A DNA stretch of 64,000 nt. Origin: Micractinium sp. NFX-FRZ (lineage: Eukaryota > Chlorophyta > Trebouxiophyceae > Chlorellales > Chlorellaceae). Position numbers and translations under genes: made by a program. A model generated the notes under the pieces. The model was not told the origin of the DNA. It searched no databases and was given only the letters and a program-made list of their open reading frames with translations. Below are positions 1 through 11,184 of this stretch, piece after piece. The DNA lies in the NCBI GenBank assembly GCA_029339195.1, contig JAPTJF010000185.1, positions 45,995-109,994 of the forward strand, written 5' to 3'. Each line of letters opens with the position of its first letter. The first letter of the stretch is position 1.

Positions 1-728
1 CGGGGGTGGTGGGCTGGGAGGTGGGGGCGGCGGGGGGGATGGAGGCGGCGGGGGGGGGCTGGGCGGCGGGGGAGGAGAGGGGGAGGGAGGCGGAGGTGGT
101 GGGGGGCTGGGAGGTGGTGGAGGTGGCGGGGAGGGTTTAGGCGGCGGCGGAGGAGAGGGGGAGGGAGGCGGGGGTGGGGTGGGGGGGGATGGCGACGGGG
201 GCGGGAAAGGGGAGGGGGGCGGGGGCCGAGGAGAAGGTGGCGGGCGTGGAGAAGGCGGCGGCGGGCTCTTTGGGGGCGGGGCCGGGGAGGGCTTTGGCGG
301 CGGGCTGGGCGGCCGAGGCGGCGGCGGGGGCGGAGACGGCGGGGGCGGGGAGGGGCGGGGGCTGGGAGGGGGCCTTGGCGGGAACGGCTGCAGGGGGAAA
401 CAGTGGAGCACGAGTGCAGGTTTGAGCTTTGCTGCTACACCGGGCCCTCATCGCTGCCTTCCAGGGGAAGTGTCCAGGGGGTGCTCAGAAGCCCTCCCGC
501 CTCCCCGGGCGAGCACCCTTGCACGGGGCGGGGGTCAGCACAGTGACCTGCTGCCTTGCACCACCCATGGGAAAAGTAGCCTGCCGAGTGGCTTACCGGC
601 TTGGGGCGGGTTTGGAGCAGGCTACGCCTGGGGAGCTGCGCTTCCTCCCGGGCAGCGACGGACGCCGCGGCGAGCGCCAGCAGGCAGCATGCCAGTGCCA
701 CCACGGCGGGGGCACGGCTTGGAGCCAT
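1..728 (-). CDS. Secreted hydroxyproline-rich (pherophorin/extensin-like) wall glycoprotein, HRGP1, 5' part only
   Basis: Two exons are visible on the minus strand: 728-597 (44 codons) and 387 down to the window edge (129 codons read in phase), so the gene continues past position 1. Exon 1 starts MAPSRAPAVVALACC, a classic hydrophobic signal peptide, and ends LLQTRPKP before a GTAAGC donor. Exon 2 follows a CTGCAG acceptor and begins PFPPRPPPSP, then runs as SPPPP/SPPPPPP blocks with no other domain before the edge. Such SP-n modules are hydroxylated and arabinosylated in algal wall proteins; the role in extracellular matrix is family knowledge. Exon 1 length and the RPKP|PFPPRPPPSP junction are shared with the gene at 38212-41577, so the two are paralogues. 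The C-terminal domain lies outside the window. Confidence 0.8.
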
Positions 729-1342
729 CTCCGAGGCGGTCGCACTCAGCACAACGCGTCTTCACGCTGCAATCGGGGAGGTGGCAAGCCGCGTGAGGGT
801 TCCGTTCAGAGGAGGCACACACGTGTGTGGCCCCTGGCCAGGGGTGGACGGCAGGCTACTCTCCTACAGGTAGCTGCGCCCCTGCGAACTCTGCCAGAAT
901 CAGCCAGTGGTTATTGTCGACCTAATTCACAATTGTGGGCGGCCGGCTGGGCCGGGTTGCACCCGGTAGCAAGCGACTAGCTGTAGTTTGCTAGTAGCTG
1001 ACAGCCAGAGACTTCTCTCCCGCTCACCTTGGGTGCTTCTCAGATCAGTGGATGGCGGGATTCTGGGTTCGGCTCGCAATTAGAAGCTCGCCTGCTGGAT
1101 ACGCTCTGCTCGTGCAGTCTTGAGTGCGAGAGCTCGCACTGTCCACCTGGCTCGTGCATGGTCGTACTTGACCTACCCTCTCCGGTCGAGCAATCTCAGC
1201 TCGCACAAGGGGTTTCAAAAGGAGATGTTACAAGCGCGTCGGTGCTGGGATGCATCTGAAAGCCGACCCTGACCCCGGATTGCAACCCGGTTGCCGCCGG
1301 CGCCCGTCGTCATTGTGCAGGTAAGCAGCGCCCGCCGCCAGG
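729..1342. other. Upstream region of HRGP1, no gene recognised
   Basis: Between the HRGP1 start and the hAT-type element. No reading frame here shows a recognisable domain or splice-consistent exon. It should contain the HRGP1 promoter, but I see no clear TATA box at a fixed distance. Confidence 0.4.
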
Positions 1343-1350
1343 GGCTGCTG
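1343..1350. repeat. Left target site duplication of the hAT-type element
   Basis: GGCTGCTG, identical to 1930-1937 on the other side of the element. Confidence 0.85.
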
Positions 1351-1929
1351 CAGGGTTAACTTTTTCGTTTTGGGATTTGGCCTGTCTTGGCCTGGGGGGT
1401 GTTGTGTTGACGAGCTTATAGGCCAAACGCTGGCCTGCCCGGTTGGGATTTGGCCTGCTGCCCAGGGCGGCGCCGCCTTGCGCAGCCCAGCCCGCGTGGC
1501 GCCGGTGTGGCGGCCTCACGGAGCTGTTGGGCCTAAGCAAAGCATGCCGCTCTTCCCTGGCCATCTGCCCATATCCCTCACTTCCTAGAGATTGCAAGCA
1601 ATGTCTTACACAGCAGGGGAAGCCAGCAAGTAAGGGTAAACAGAGAACTCGGGGGGGAGCAGCGGGGTCACGCCCCAAGGTGTGGCGGGGCCAGGTATCA
1701 ACACGCCCTCACTTCCTATAGCGGGGTAGGCTGTCCTGCAGGTGCCTGGCAGGCTATATTTGGCCTGTTGCTTCCCAATTTGGCCTAATGTTTGGCCTAC
1801 GCGCCTTCGGCGCGCACTGCCACGTAGGCCAAATTTTTGGCCTGTGGCGCAAGCGCCACAGGCCAAAAGCTTGAATTTTTCCTAAAAACAGGCCAAATTT
1901 GGCCTAATAGGCCAAAAAAGTTAACCCTG
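1351..1929. mobile_element. Non-autonomous hAT-type DNA transposon (MITE-like), 579 bp
   Basis: The element begins CAGGGTTAAC (1351-1360) and ends GTTAACCCTG (1920-1929), a perfect 10-bp terminal inverted repeat; the similarity extends to CAGGGTTAACTTTTT on both ends with few mismatches. It is flanked by a perfect 8-bp direct repeat GGCTGCTG at 1343-1350 and 1930-1937, read as the target site duplication. An 8-bp duplication together with a CAGGG terminus is characteristic of the hAT superfamily. The interior carries many copies of TTTGGCCT/AGGCCAAA in both orientations, clustered towards the ends, like subterminal transposase-binding motifs. No transposase frame is present, so movement would need an autonomous partner elsewhere. 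Confidence 0.85.
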
Positions 1930-1937
1930 GGCTGCTG
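1930..1937. repeat. Right target site duplication of the hAT-type element
   Basis: GGCTGCTG, identical to 1343-1350. Confidence 0.85.
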
Positions 1938-2812
1938 GCCCGCAGCTCAGTGCCACTACCTCCCTGCCCTCACCCCCGAATGAAGTTGCGAGGGCCGTAT
2001 GCCTCACTTCCATACCGTTGACAGGAGTCAAGGCCAGCTGTATTTCAAGCTGCGCAGAATCAGGTGGGGCCAAAGCTCTTCAGATCTGATCTCGAATGCC
2101 GTCGCGGGCGGCAATGGGGAGCCTCCCAACGTTGCCCGCAGCAACATCCGGCCAAGCGTGCCATCATGAGATAGAGACTTCAGATGGCCCGACCATTTTG
2201 GTGCTGACTACATTGCATGACGGCACTCCCATAGAGGTGGGCTTTGGTTAAGGTTGAGCTGCAGATTGGCGAGCCCACCGCCGCCCGCTGCAAGAAAGCA
2301 CACCCAGCTGCATCTCCTGCACTGCCGGGTGGTGCCCCTTGCGCCCTTGGCCAACACTGCCTCTGACGCCACGCCCGATCAGAACACAGATCAGGCGCAT
2401 GAGAAGAGTCAAGTGGCCAGATGCATTCGAAGAGAAAGCGGCGCCCTCTCTGTGTGCCAGCGGAGGTGGGGGTAAGTGGGGGCCTCTGCCGTCCGTGCCC
2501 CTCACGTCGACGCGGCAGTCAAGGCAGGGTGACGGATTCAGAGCTGAGACGTTACAAAAAAGCCCAGGTAAGCCCAGCATATCTCTACCAGACTCTGCAG
2601 CAAAACGTCTATGCGAAAGGCCAGGCAGGGTAGGGCACCAGGCCAAGCAAGCAGGCAAGCCAGAGCATGCGGGCTACAAGCATTTGCATTCCCCGCTGGG
2701 AGCGCTCACTGGCCCCAGCACCAGCCCGAGGCAGCTGCCATCTCACATCACACAGGCTGGCGGCAATCCGCCTCAAACGTTTCTAGCCTTGCCGTGTGAT
2801 CAATGCGACCAT

Positions 2813-2878
2813 GACAGGCAGCCGCCGCTGCCGCATGTTGCCGCTGACAGGCAGCCGCCGCTGCTGCATGTTGCCGCT
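2813..2878. repeat. Tandem duplication, 33-bp unit x2
   Basis: Two adjacent 33-bp copies, each starting GACAGGCAGCCGCCGCTG and differing by one base (CCGCATG versus CTGCATG). Confidence 0.85.
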
Positions 2879-3786
2879 GCCGCGGTGTGCTGCCGCCGCT
2901 GGGCTCCTCTATCCATGAGAGCTCTCTCTGTTTCTCGCTGTTGGTCCGGATTCCCAGGTGCAAACGCCAGCATGATGCTGAAGGTTCGTACCCTTGTGTG
3001 CGGACAAACGGCTTATCCGGAAGAACGATCCGGGCATCTGCCCGACCCGCCGGCGACCAAGCCCAGCAGGTCAAAAGAATGCTGCAAGCGCGCCCATTCC
3101 GCAGGTACGGCGGATCGCAGCTAAGCGCTGGGTGGTGGCAGCTCCGCCCGCTTGTGGCGGCGGCGGCGGCGGCAGCGGCCGGCCTCGTGTGGCACTGCAG
3201 GGTGCTGTGCGGCTGGCCGTGGCTTGTGCCCTCCGCTACCCTGGTGCCCGTTATTTTAAAAATGCACCTCGTGTCAATTCCCATTGCAGGATCATTTAGG
3301 TGCTGTGCTTGTGAGGGAGGGCAAGTTAATGATGACGCCTGCCATGTCACTAATGCTCTGCGGCGCCGCCACGCCTGGCCTCCCTTCAGCATGCAAGGCA
3401 CGTGCCCTGCGATAGTGCGTTCCTCCATTGGACTTTGTAGGACTGCACCGATGACCAGCACATGATGCCTGTCGGCATAAGGCCGGTGGCATAAGCATGA
3501 AAGGGTGCAGCTCGCTTGGTGCGTGCCCCTGCAAACCCGGCAGCAGGCGGCCGCGGCACGCGGCACACAAAGACCCATTGTACCTGTGGGTCTATACACA
3601 GTACAAAAGTATAAACATGCTTTGTTGCCCAACTTATAACACATACAATACATAGCGGAAGTGAGTTGTGACGTGTGTCGTCTCAAATGGGCAGCAGCCG
3701 GTGATGGGTAGCAGCGCTTCTGTGTGTACGCAGCTCAATTTGACAAATTGTATGCAGTGGGCGCGCTGCCGATAGTATCACCCAAC

Positions 3787-3823
3787 GGTAGGGTTCTAGG
3801 GTAGGGCTTTGAGAAACCCTACC
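3787..3823. repeat. Inverted repeat / potential hairpin
   Basis: GGTAGGGTTCT at 3787 is complementary, with one bulge, to AGAAACCCTACC at 3812, with a loop that itself contains CTAGGGTAGGG. Function unknown; it stands 44 bp before a TATATA motif. Confidence 0.5.
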
Positions 3824-5466
3824 CGGTCCTTGGAGTACAAACCAGACCCCAGTTTTAGAAGCTCCAGTATATAGGAGGTTAGCAGTTCAGCGAAGTTTCG
3901 ATTTTGGCGGGTGTTAGGTGGAGAGCAGGAGGATGTGGGTCAGATGGAACCGTGGGAGACGAGCGGTCACTAGTGGCCGGGCAGCTGGGGCACATGATGC
4001 GTCCGGCTGGCGCCGAGCTTGAGCACGCTCCCCAGGGAGGCAGCTGCGCTCACTGGCAGTACCAACAAGGAGAGTGCAGGTGGTGTGTGGGTGTGCGCCA
4101 CAGTGTGTGCGTGTGAGTGTGCCTTGTACCGTGCTCGCACTGGGGTGGGGTGGGGTGGGCGGTGGTGTTTAAGCCGTGAGCTGCGCATTGCCGGCGCTCT
4201 GCCCTGCCGATCGTGCTTGACCGCGTCTCCGCGTCTCGAACTGCGCGGGGCAGCTGCGCGGCCCCTGCTGGAGAGGGTTGGTGCACTCAGGTGCGGGGAG
4301 GGTCAATGCACTGCCGTGGCACGGCACTGGCCAGGCCAGGCCCCAGCGGCCCCCAGCGCTTGCGCTGCCGGCAGCTCACACCCTCAGCTTGGCCCCGCTG
4401 TGCGAGGGCCCGGCTGCAGGGCGCTGCCAGCGGGCACACGCTGTGGTGCACGCTGTGGTGCAGCGCGGCACCTGTGGCAGCGGCCCACCCACCGCTCCCT
4501 CACTGCCCTCCCTCCTGCCTCGCTGGTCACTGCATGGCATGGCATGGCACGGCATGGCATGCGCTGGTACGTGACCATGCTTGCCCCACGTCCGGTGCTC
4601 ACCTTGCATGCGCCCTCCTAAGCCGCACTCTCCGTCTTGAACTCCCAACCCGGCTGGAGTGCAGGGCAGGGGGCGAGGGCGGGAGGAAGCGCACACGTAA
4701 GCAGCGGGGGGGCGCCCGATGCATGGGGTGGGTTTGGCACAGCCGCTGCGGCAGCAGGTGTTGCAGCACTCTGGCAGCAGCGGTCACCGCACGGTGCATG
4801 GGGCGGCCAGGCGGAGGCAGCAGGGATTGGGGCATGGCTCACCTGGTTGCACAGGAGATGACACGGACTCGCACAGCAGTGACCCCGGTGCGGCGGGGGA
4901 GGGTAACGTTGCCGTTGCCCTGCCCGGTGGCGCGGGCGCACGCCAGGTGTTGGGTGCCCGCCAGAATGTCAAACAGCAGACCATACGCATGTCTACATGA
5001 AAGCACGTGCTCTTTGGACCTGTGCATGCCCTTGTGTGTCCCCAGGCCTGCGGAGCTGCTCGGTGAGGCAATTGAAGGCCGCCTGGCCGGGCAGACGACC
5101 CGCTGCACGCAGCCGCGGCTGCCACGGTGCACGGTGCATGCAGCGGGCGGTGCACACATGTGGCCGTACAAGCGACTGGATCATGGGTGGCCGCCAGTGG
5201 CTGAGAGTCTGTGCTTGCATGAAGGCGGCCCAGACAATGTGTCGTCATTGAAGTGCGCTTAAAACGTGTTGCGCAGCCTTGGCTTGCAGTGTGAGTAGCG
5301 GGAGCAAGAGACTGGCGGATGTACATCGGTCTGTCCGATGGGGCTGCAGCTGCCCCCGCCCATTGCAGGTCACATCGGAGGAGGAAGCTGTGCCTGTGCA
5401 CACCGGAGGAGGAAGCTGTGCCTGTCGCGCCCCTGAGGCGGACGTTCCAAGCCTTCATCAACAACG

Positions 5467-5499
<33 letters not shown>

Positions 5500-6013
5500 T
5501 GTGCGCGGGGCGTGTGGTCCGCATGTACAATCACTGCCAGTGGCAGCCGCCGCCAGGGTGTGTGTGGCACAGAGCTGTGTACATTACAGTAGAGGTATGT
5601 GCATGGCCGGGCATCACTCGATTTCTGAACAGTGCGTGGCGCAACAAAATGCAGTTCGGGCAGTGGGGAGGGTTAGCTTTAAGATGCAGAGAGGCAGCGC
5701 TCTCCGGCAGGCAGCCAATGCACTGCCGTGCCGGCGGGTAGGTTTGGGCGGCAGGGGGGAGAAAGGTGCATCATTCGTTGAGGTCGCCATTGAGCAGAAC
5801 AAGCAGGGGAGCCTCGGGCTGTGTCGGTTTCACCGGGCAGCAGCCAATTGGGCTGAGCTGTACATGATGATTGGTCAGTCAGTGCAGGTGGCACATCATG
5901 CAGCAGGGGCCGGTGCGCCGCCAGCGAGGCCTGGTGCGCTGTACAGCACGCCTCCCTCTGCTCTGAAGACGCGGCCCGTCGAGGGCCGCTGCCCGGTGTG
6001 ACTACTAGGTGTG

Positions 6014-7436
6014 CTAGCGGCCGATGGGGAACTCTCCGAGAGGGCCCGTGCCCAGCGACTCGCTTCCGCCCAGCGGCCCGCCGCCACCCAGCGGCCCGCC
6101 GCCGCCCGCCGGGCCTTCGACAAACCCTCCCAGCACGGGGAGTGCCTTGGGCACGTTGGCAGCGGCGCCGGCGGGGCCGTGGACGCGCGTCGCCGGCCAG
6201 GGCCATGCCACGTCGCAGTCAAACCTGGGAAGGGAAGGGGAAGATGGCGGTACGGGTGTGGGTGAGGGCGGGGCTGCAGCGTCGCTTGCCAGCTGCCAGC
6301 AGCAACATGGCGGGTGGCCGAGGGCGCGGGCCGTGTGCGAGCCACACACAGCGCCGCGCAGCGCAGCAGCTCTCCCATACTTTCCACCCCGCATCCCGGG
6401 CACGTGGCATGAGTGTGAGATCAGGAGCCCCGGTCCCATGGGGTGTACTATGCACAGGTGGTGGGAGGGAAAGGCAGGGAGCTGGCTCACCAAGGGACCC
6501 AGGAGGTGTTGGAGCAGAAGCCGAGGTCAAAGGGCCTGTCGGCCCAGAAGGCGCACGTCATCTGGCCGCTGGGAGGGGAGGAGACGGTGAGGCACCCCGT
6601 GGCATTGGCGTCAACCAGCTTGAAGGTGGGGTCGAACCCGTAGGCCCCCGCGCCCTGCGGTCGAGGAGGAGTGGTGCAACCGTCAGCATGGAGAAGGAGT
6701 AGGGGTTGTGTAACGAACAGGGGCACCGGGAGGGCCGGGGAAAAAGGCACACCCACTCGGCCCCCGCGCCCTGCAGCCGTCGGCATAGGAAGTTGTGGGG
6801 TTGTGACGACGGAGGGAGACTGAGAAGGGCGGGGCATGAGTCAACCCACTAGCCCACGACAAGCACGCACGGGCAGAGTGTGGGGATAGCGGGCACGTGC
6901 AGGCGATGGCGAGCGCCCCCGGCATGCGTGGGCAGGCAGCGCGCAGCTGCGACCAGCGCAGGGGGTGGCGGGCAGCAGCAGGGCGCAAACCGCAGAGGCT
7001 TATGCAGGCGGGTAGCACAACAAGCCCGGCTCCAACCTTAATCTGCGCCTCACCTGCACAAACACAGCGGTGGCGATTGCCAGCACAGCGCCCGACACTG
7101 GGTGGTTGAAGGCCGCAAAGATGGCCACACCCCAGCCCAGCGCGTAGTGGTGCAGGTGCAGGGAGTAGGCGCCCGAGGCGGGCAGCGCGACCAGCCAGGC
7201 GGCAAAGTACAGCAGCACCGCCAGGCGGGGCAGGAGGTAGAGGGCCACCGAGCGCCAGCGGGCGGTCCTCAGGCGCTTGGCCCTGCCTGCTGCGCGACCA
7301 GAGCGCGCCGCCGCCGCCGCTGCCGCCACGCCGCCAGCGGACGGCTGGGCCGCCCGGCCCTCAGCGCTGCTGGCGCTGCCTGCACGGCGCGCCTTCTTAT
7401 ACGGAGAGTCCGCTGGGCTGCCGCCAATGCTCCCCG

Positions 7437-7472
<36 letters not shown>

Positions 7473-9740
7473 CTGCCTCACTAGTGCTGCTCCCATAAGA
7501 GCGGGGGGAATCAGAAGGCACTATGGCTGCCGGTGCCACCACCGCTGGAGCAACAGGCTTGGTGGTTGCTGCGATCGCTGCTGCTGCTGCTGCTGCTGCG
7601 CTGGCATCGGAGGCGGTGCCGCCTGCCCGCCAGGCCAGGTAAATATGGAAGCACATGACCGCCACAACCAGCACTGCGGCTGCAGGCAGGGGAAGGGAGG
7701 CACATGGGTGTGGTGTAATGGTGAGGGGCAGGGCAGGGAGGGCTTGGGTGGGTGAACAGCGGCAGCAGGGGTGCAGGTGGCGGAGGCCTGACGGGGGGCA
7801 GGTGCCAGCTGGGAATCCGGCCGCGGGCAGAGCGCCAGAGCAGGAGCGAAACGGCGCTAGCAGCATGGCATGCCACGGCATGAGCACCGCACATCACAGC
7901 ACATGCGCAGCGTGCCACAGCATGCCACAGCGTGCCTGCCACAGCGCAGCGCAGCTCAGCGTGGCTCACCCAACACTGGGAGTGTGATGGGCGCAGGGCC
8001 CCAGGCCACCGCAGCGTAGCACAGCACAGCACAGCACAGCACAGCACAGCACAGCACAGCACAGCACAGCACAGCACAGCACAGCACAGCACAGCACGCA
8101 GCACATTGGAACGCAGTTTGTCACATGCGCTAACCCACGGCTTTAGTGTGACTTGCAGGGTTGTTGCGGCGCTCATGCCAGACAGCCCAGCACAGCACAG
8201 CCCAGCATAGACAGGCAAGTTGATGCCCACGCCCGCTGAGGCTTGCACGACTTACCCAACACTTTGAGTGCGATGGGCACGGGCCCCCAGGCGCTCATGC
8301 CCGACAGGGACACCCGCAGGGCTGGGATGGTTGAGATGCCAGAGTAGGCGGGAAAGACGGCGAGGTAGAGCAGCCAGAGGTAGGCCCGGCGGGGGGCTGC
8401 CAGCCAGGCAAAGCGTGCGGGGCGCGTCACGCCCGCCAGCCACCCCATGCCGCCGCCCAGGAAGGCGATCAGGGAGAGGGAGTTGAAGGCCTGGGAGGCG
8501 GATGCTTCGTCACTGCGGGGTGGGAGGGGGGGGGCGTCGTGAGGAGGCGGGCTGTGGTGAGGCAGGTGGGTGAGGATAGATGAGGCTAGCTCGAGTGGGG
8601 CACGGGGCCAGTTGGCGGCGAAAGACTCGTCTCCGCTCAGCCGGCAGGGATGGAAGGCAGCCCAGCCCCTACAGCCCGCTGCAGTGCAGGCTACCCCATG
8701 TGCCCGGATTCTAACTCCCATCGGTGCATCACTAGCTCGGGAGATGGTGAGTGCGGGCTGCCCCGCATGCGTCTGCCCTCATCCCGCCCGCCCCGCCCCG
8801 CCCCGCCCCACCCCGCCCACCCACCAGTCGTAAGGTATGCCGCCGGCACACAGGCCGCGCTGGAAGGCAAAGCCCACAAAGAGCAGCGCCAGCCAGGCAC
8901 CCAGGCGCAGCATGTCTGCTGGGCTGGGCTGGTCCAACGGGGCGGGGGCCGCCGGCTGCCGCAGCACATGCTGCTGCGCCCCGGTCTCCTTGGTGTGCGC
9001 CCCGTCGCCGGCGGCGGCGGCGGGGTCTGTTGCCACCCCGCCCTCTGCTGCCACCGCCGCTGCCGCGGCAGCCGCGTCCGCTGCTGCTGCCGGCCCGTGC
9101 TGCTGCTCGGCGGCTGCGTCCATGGCAGGCCCCAGGCTGAGCCTCACGTGGCTCCTGCTGCGCCCATGCCGGCTGCCGCTGCTGATGGCATCGCAGCCAT
9201 CCTCATCGGCAGCGGCAGTGACAGGGGGAGGGGGAGGGGCACCCCAGTCGGGCGGCAGAGGGATGCCTGAGCCCTGGTGGGACAGAAGGGGTACCCCAGA
9301 CCCCTGGTTGGATAGCACTGGGATGCCGGAGCCTTGATGGGAGAGCATGGGGAGTATGCCCGAGCCGTTGCGGGGCAGCAGCGGGACGGCCGAGGGGGCG
9401 TGGGAGAGCGGCGGCATGCCGGAGCTCTGGTGCGCCAGGGGTGGCAGGCCCTGTGGGGTGAACGTGCAGCAGGAGAGAATGCCAAGTCAGGGGCTGCAAA
9501 GTGAGAGGAGCAGGCAACACTTGAGGCACCAACTACTGCCGCAGTAGTGCCAGGGGGCAAGAAGAGTATCGGAAGCCGGGCTGCAGCAGCGGCGGCGCCG
9601 CCACTTGAGGTGCCGCGGCCGCAAGGATAGTCTTGCGCGCTCCATGCCGGAACCAACGATGTGAAAAGACACCAGGATCACTTTTAAAGGCGCACCTGAG
9701 GCAGAGGGCCCTCCTGCCGGGCGTCCAGGTTGTGCGCCAT
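6014..9740 (-). CDS. Multi-pass membrane protein of unknown function, 642 aa, 6 exons
   Basis: Exons: 9740-9696, 9450-8825, 8512-8256, 7679-7054, 6654-6491 and 6224-6014; together 643 codons including TAG, with phases agreeing at every junction. The start MAHNLDARQEG is the only ATG in the first spliceable exon. Residues about 35-75 hold decapeptide repeats of LSHQGSGIP type. About six hydrophobic segments follow: near MLRLGAWLALLFVGFAF, LSLIAFLGGGMGWLAG, AYLWLLYLAVFPAYSG, AVLVVAVMCFHIYLAW, VALYLLPRLAVLLYFAAWL and GVAIFAAFNHPVSGAVL. A Ser/Ala-rich cytosol-type loop lies between segments 4 and 5. The stretch LHLHHYALGWG...NHPVSGAV...GVFVQ-type spacing, followed by GAYGFDPTF, recalls the membrane part of some fungal and protist LCCL-type proteins, but this is an impression from memory. 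The C-terminus is Gly/Pro-rich. Function unknown. Confidence 0.75.
7437..7473. repeat. CTG trinucleotide tract in coding exon
   Basis: About 11 CTG units that encode a poly-Ser run in exon 4 of the membrane-protein gene on the minus strand. Confidence 0.85.
7968..8098. repeat. Exon-edge copy plus (AGCAC)n pentamer array inside an intron
   Basis: Positions 7968-8010 repeat, with mismatches, the end of exon 3 and its donor at 8252-8300 (shared ACCCAACACT..GAGTG.GATGGGC). It is followed at about 8020-8095 by some 15 copies of the pentamer AGCAC. Both lie in intron 3 of the membrane-protein gene. Confidence 0.8.
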
Positions 9741-11184
9741 GTCGGTGGTCCGCCTTCAGGGGGTTGCTGAGACCTGGGTGCCGCTTCCGGGGGACGGCAA
9801 CCCTCTACAGACGACGTTCTCCAGCGGTTGGCGGGCTTGCAGGCACGGCGGGCGCAAGGCAGCCACAGCCGACATGCAAGGAAGCACTTGGCCGCTTGGC
9901 ACTGCTATGGAAGCTCGAAGGGATAAAGATGCAATTGGGTTGGCGTAGGAGAGCCGGTTATGCGAGGGGAAGGTGGAAGTGCCTCAAGGCCTGCGCGCGC
10001 CCTTGAAAAGAGATGCCCTGGAAGCGCGGCTCCGTGCGCAGGGGCGGTGGTAAATGGGGCAGATGAATAGGATCGCTGACCAGGTGCCTCCCGAGGCCGC
10101 CCAACGCGGCGATGTGTAGCGCCACGTGGCTGTCCACTGGAACTTCCAGCCCTTGCAACGGTTGTCCTGATGAGCGCAGGGCTGTGCTGGTGCATTGAGA
10201 GGCCGTGCATCGGGCGAATCGGGCCAGGTGGCGGCAGGCGGGGTCCTCGCCGCTGCGACGGTATCGGCGGCGGCGGTCGAGGCGCTACTGATCCATCCTG
10301 CCCTTTTCCTTTTCCACACCAGGCGGTGCAGCAATGTTGTTGCGCGAGTTACATGGCGCCACATGATGGCACACGAATGGCCAAGAATGGGTCTTGGGCT
10401 CTCCCCAACAGCCGCTTCCAGAGGCCAGGATGGGCACTGGCCAATGCATACAGTGGTCCGCAAGGCCACGCCAGTCACGGTGCCTGCCAGGGGCGGGATA
10501 TAAGGGGCACGGAAACGTGTTGAGGGGATGCAAGCAGGAGGGAGCCACTGGCCCCCAAAGACAGCATGCTAGCATGGCAGGAAGGGCCCTCCACGTGGGG
10601 CCTGGCACGGTGCCGGAACCGGTACGCATGTGGCCGCAAGGGTGGCCCATGCCCTGGATCCCCACAGCCTCTCCGGTGCCACGCCCTCCCATGCCACGCC
10701 TCCTGTCACACTCCCACCTTCACATCTTGCTATTGGCAGCCGTGCTGCCGTGCTGCCATGCCGCTTGCCGACAGCTGTAGCCAGACCCTCGTGCCCTGCC
10801 GCCTGAGCCGGCCTGCGCCTGCCAGCACAAGCCTCCGCTCATGCTGCATGCCAATGCGGGCGTTGAGTGTGTTCCACAGGGTCATGCCGGTGGCACTGCA
10901 GGGGGATTGGGGGCAAGGACCGTTCGCTTAGGTGGGTGGGGCGGGCTGCCAGGGCGCCAGGCTGGCAGGCACACGCTGAAGGCCAAGCTCAGCGGCCGAC
11001 ACCAACAGGAGAAGCGCAGAGACACACACCTAGGCATGCACACACGAGGACACAGGGGCTACATGCATATGCAGGCGATTCTCCCCTCTGACCCGCCCCC
11101 ACACCTGTCTTGTGGCCAGCAAGCGTGGGTGGTTCCAAGGCCCAATCTCCCCGTCACCGCCCTTTCCACCTCCGCCCGGCGCCG
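9741..11184. other. Region between the membrane-protein gene and the RING gene, no gene recognised
   Basis: It holds the 5' flank of the membrane-protein gene and the 3' flank of the RING gene. Several frames of 100-160 codons are open, but none has a domain or a convincing start. A minus-strand stretch near 10150-9960 (containing VALHIAALGG) looks faintly protein-like after a possible acceptor, but I cannot connect it to anything. Confidence 0.35.

Larger units (their letters stand above)
1938..6013. other. 4-kb gene-poor region with simple repeats
   Basis: I could not build any spliced gene with a recognisable protein here on either strand. The open frames (for example 5279-6001 plus) have no domain and ride on repeats such as CTG runs. 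Visible structure: a 33-bp tandem pair (2813-2878), a hairpin (3787-3823), a TATATA motif near 3867, GGCAT repeats (4533-4562), a doubled GGAGGAGGAAGCTGTGCCTG (about 5379-5425) and a CTG tract (about 5468-5498). It is downstream of the membrane-protein gene (which ends at 6014) and upstream of HRGP1. An unrecognised lineage-specific gene cannot be excluded. Confidence 0.4.

Noticed and set aside
179..796. 205-codon Gly-rich open frame on the plus strand
   Set aside because: Antisense shadow of HRGP1.
1310..1866. Minus-strand open frames across the hAT-type element
   Set aside because: They overlap the element's repeat interior, show no transposase motifs and cross its boundary.
5279..6001. 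240-codon open frame on the plus strand
   Set aside because: No domain, depends on a CTG repeat read as poly-Leu, no splice or start support; open frames of this size are frequent by chance at this GC content.
6630..6660. GGGTTCGA-like string resembling a tRNA T-loop
   Set aside because: It is coding sequence (YGFDPTF) of the membrane protein and no cloverleaf can be drawn around it.
9958..10158. Possible ankyrin-like fragment (VALHIAALGG) on the minus strand
   Set aside because: Too short, lacks the ankyrin TPLH frame and has no neighbouring repeat or exon.
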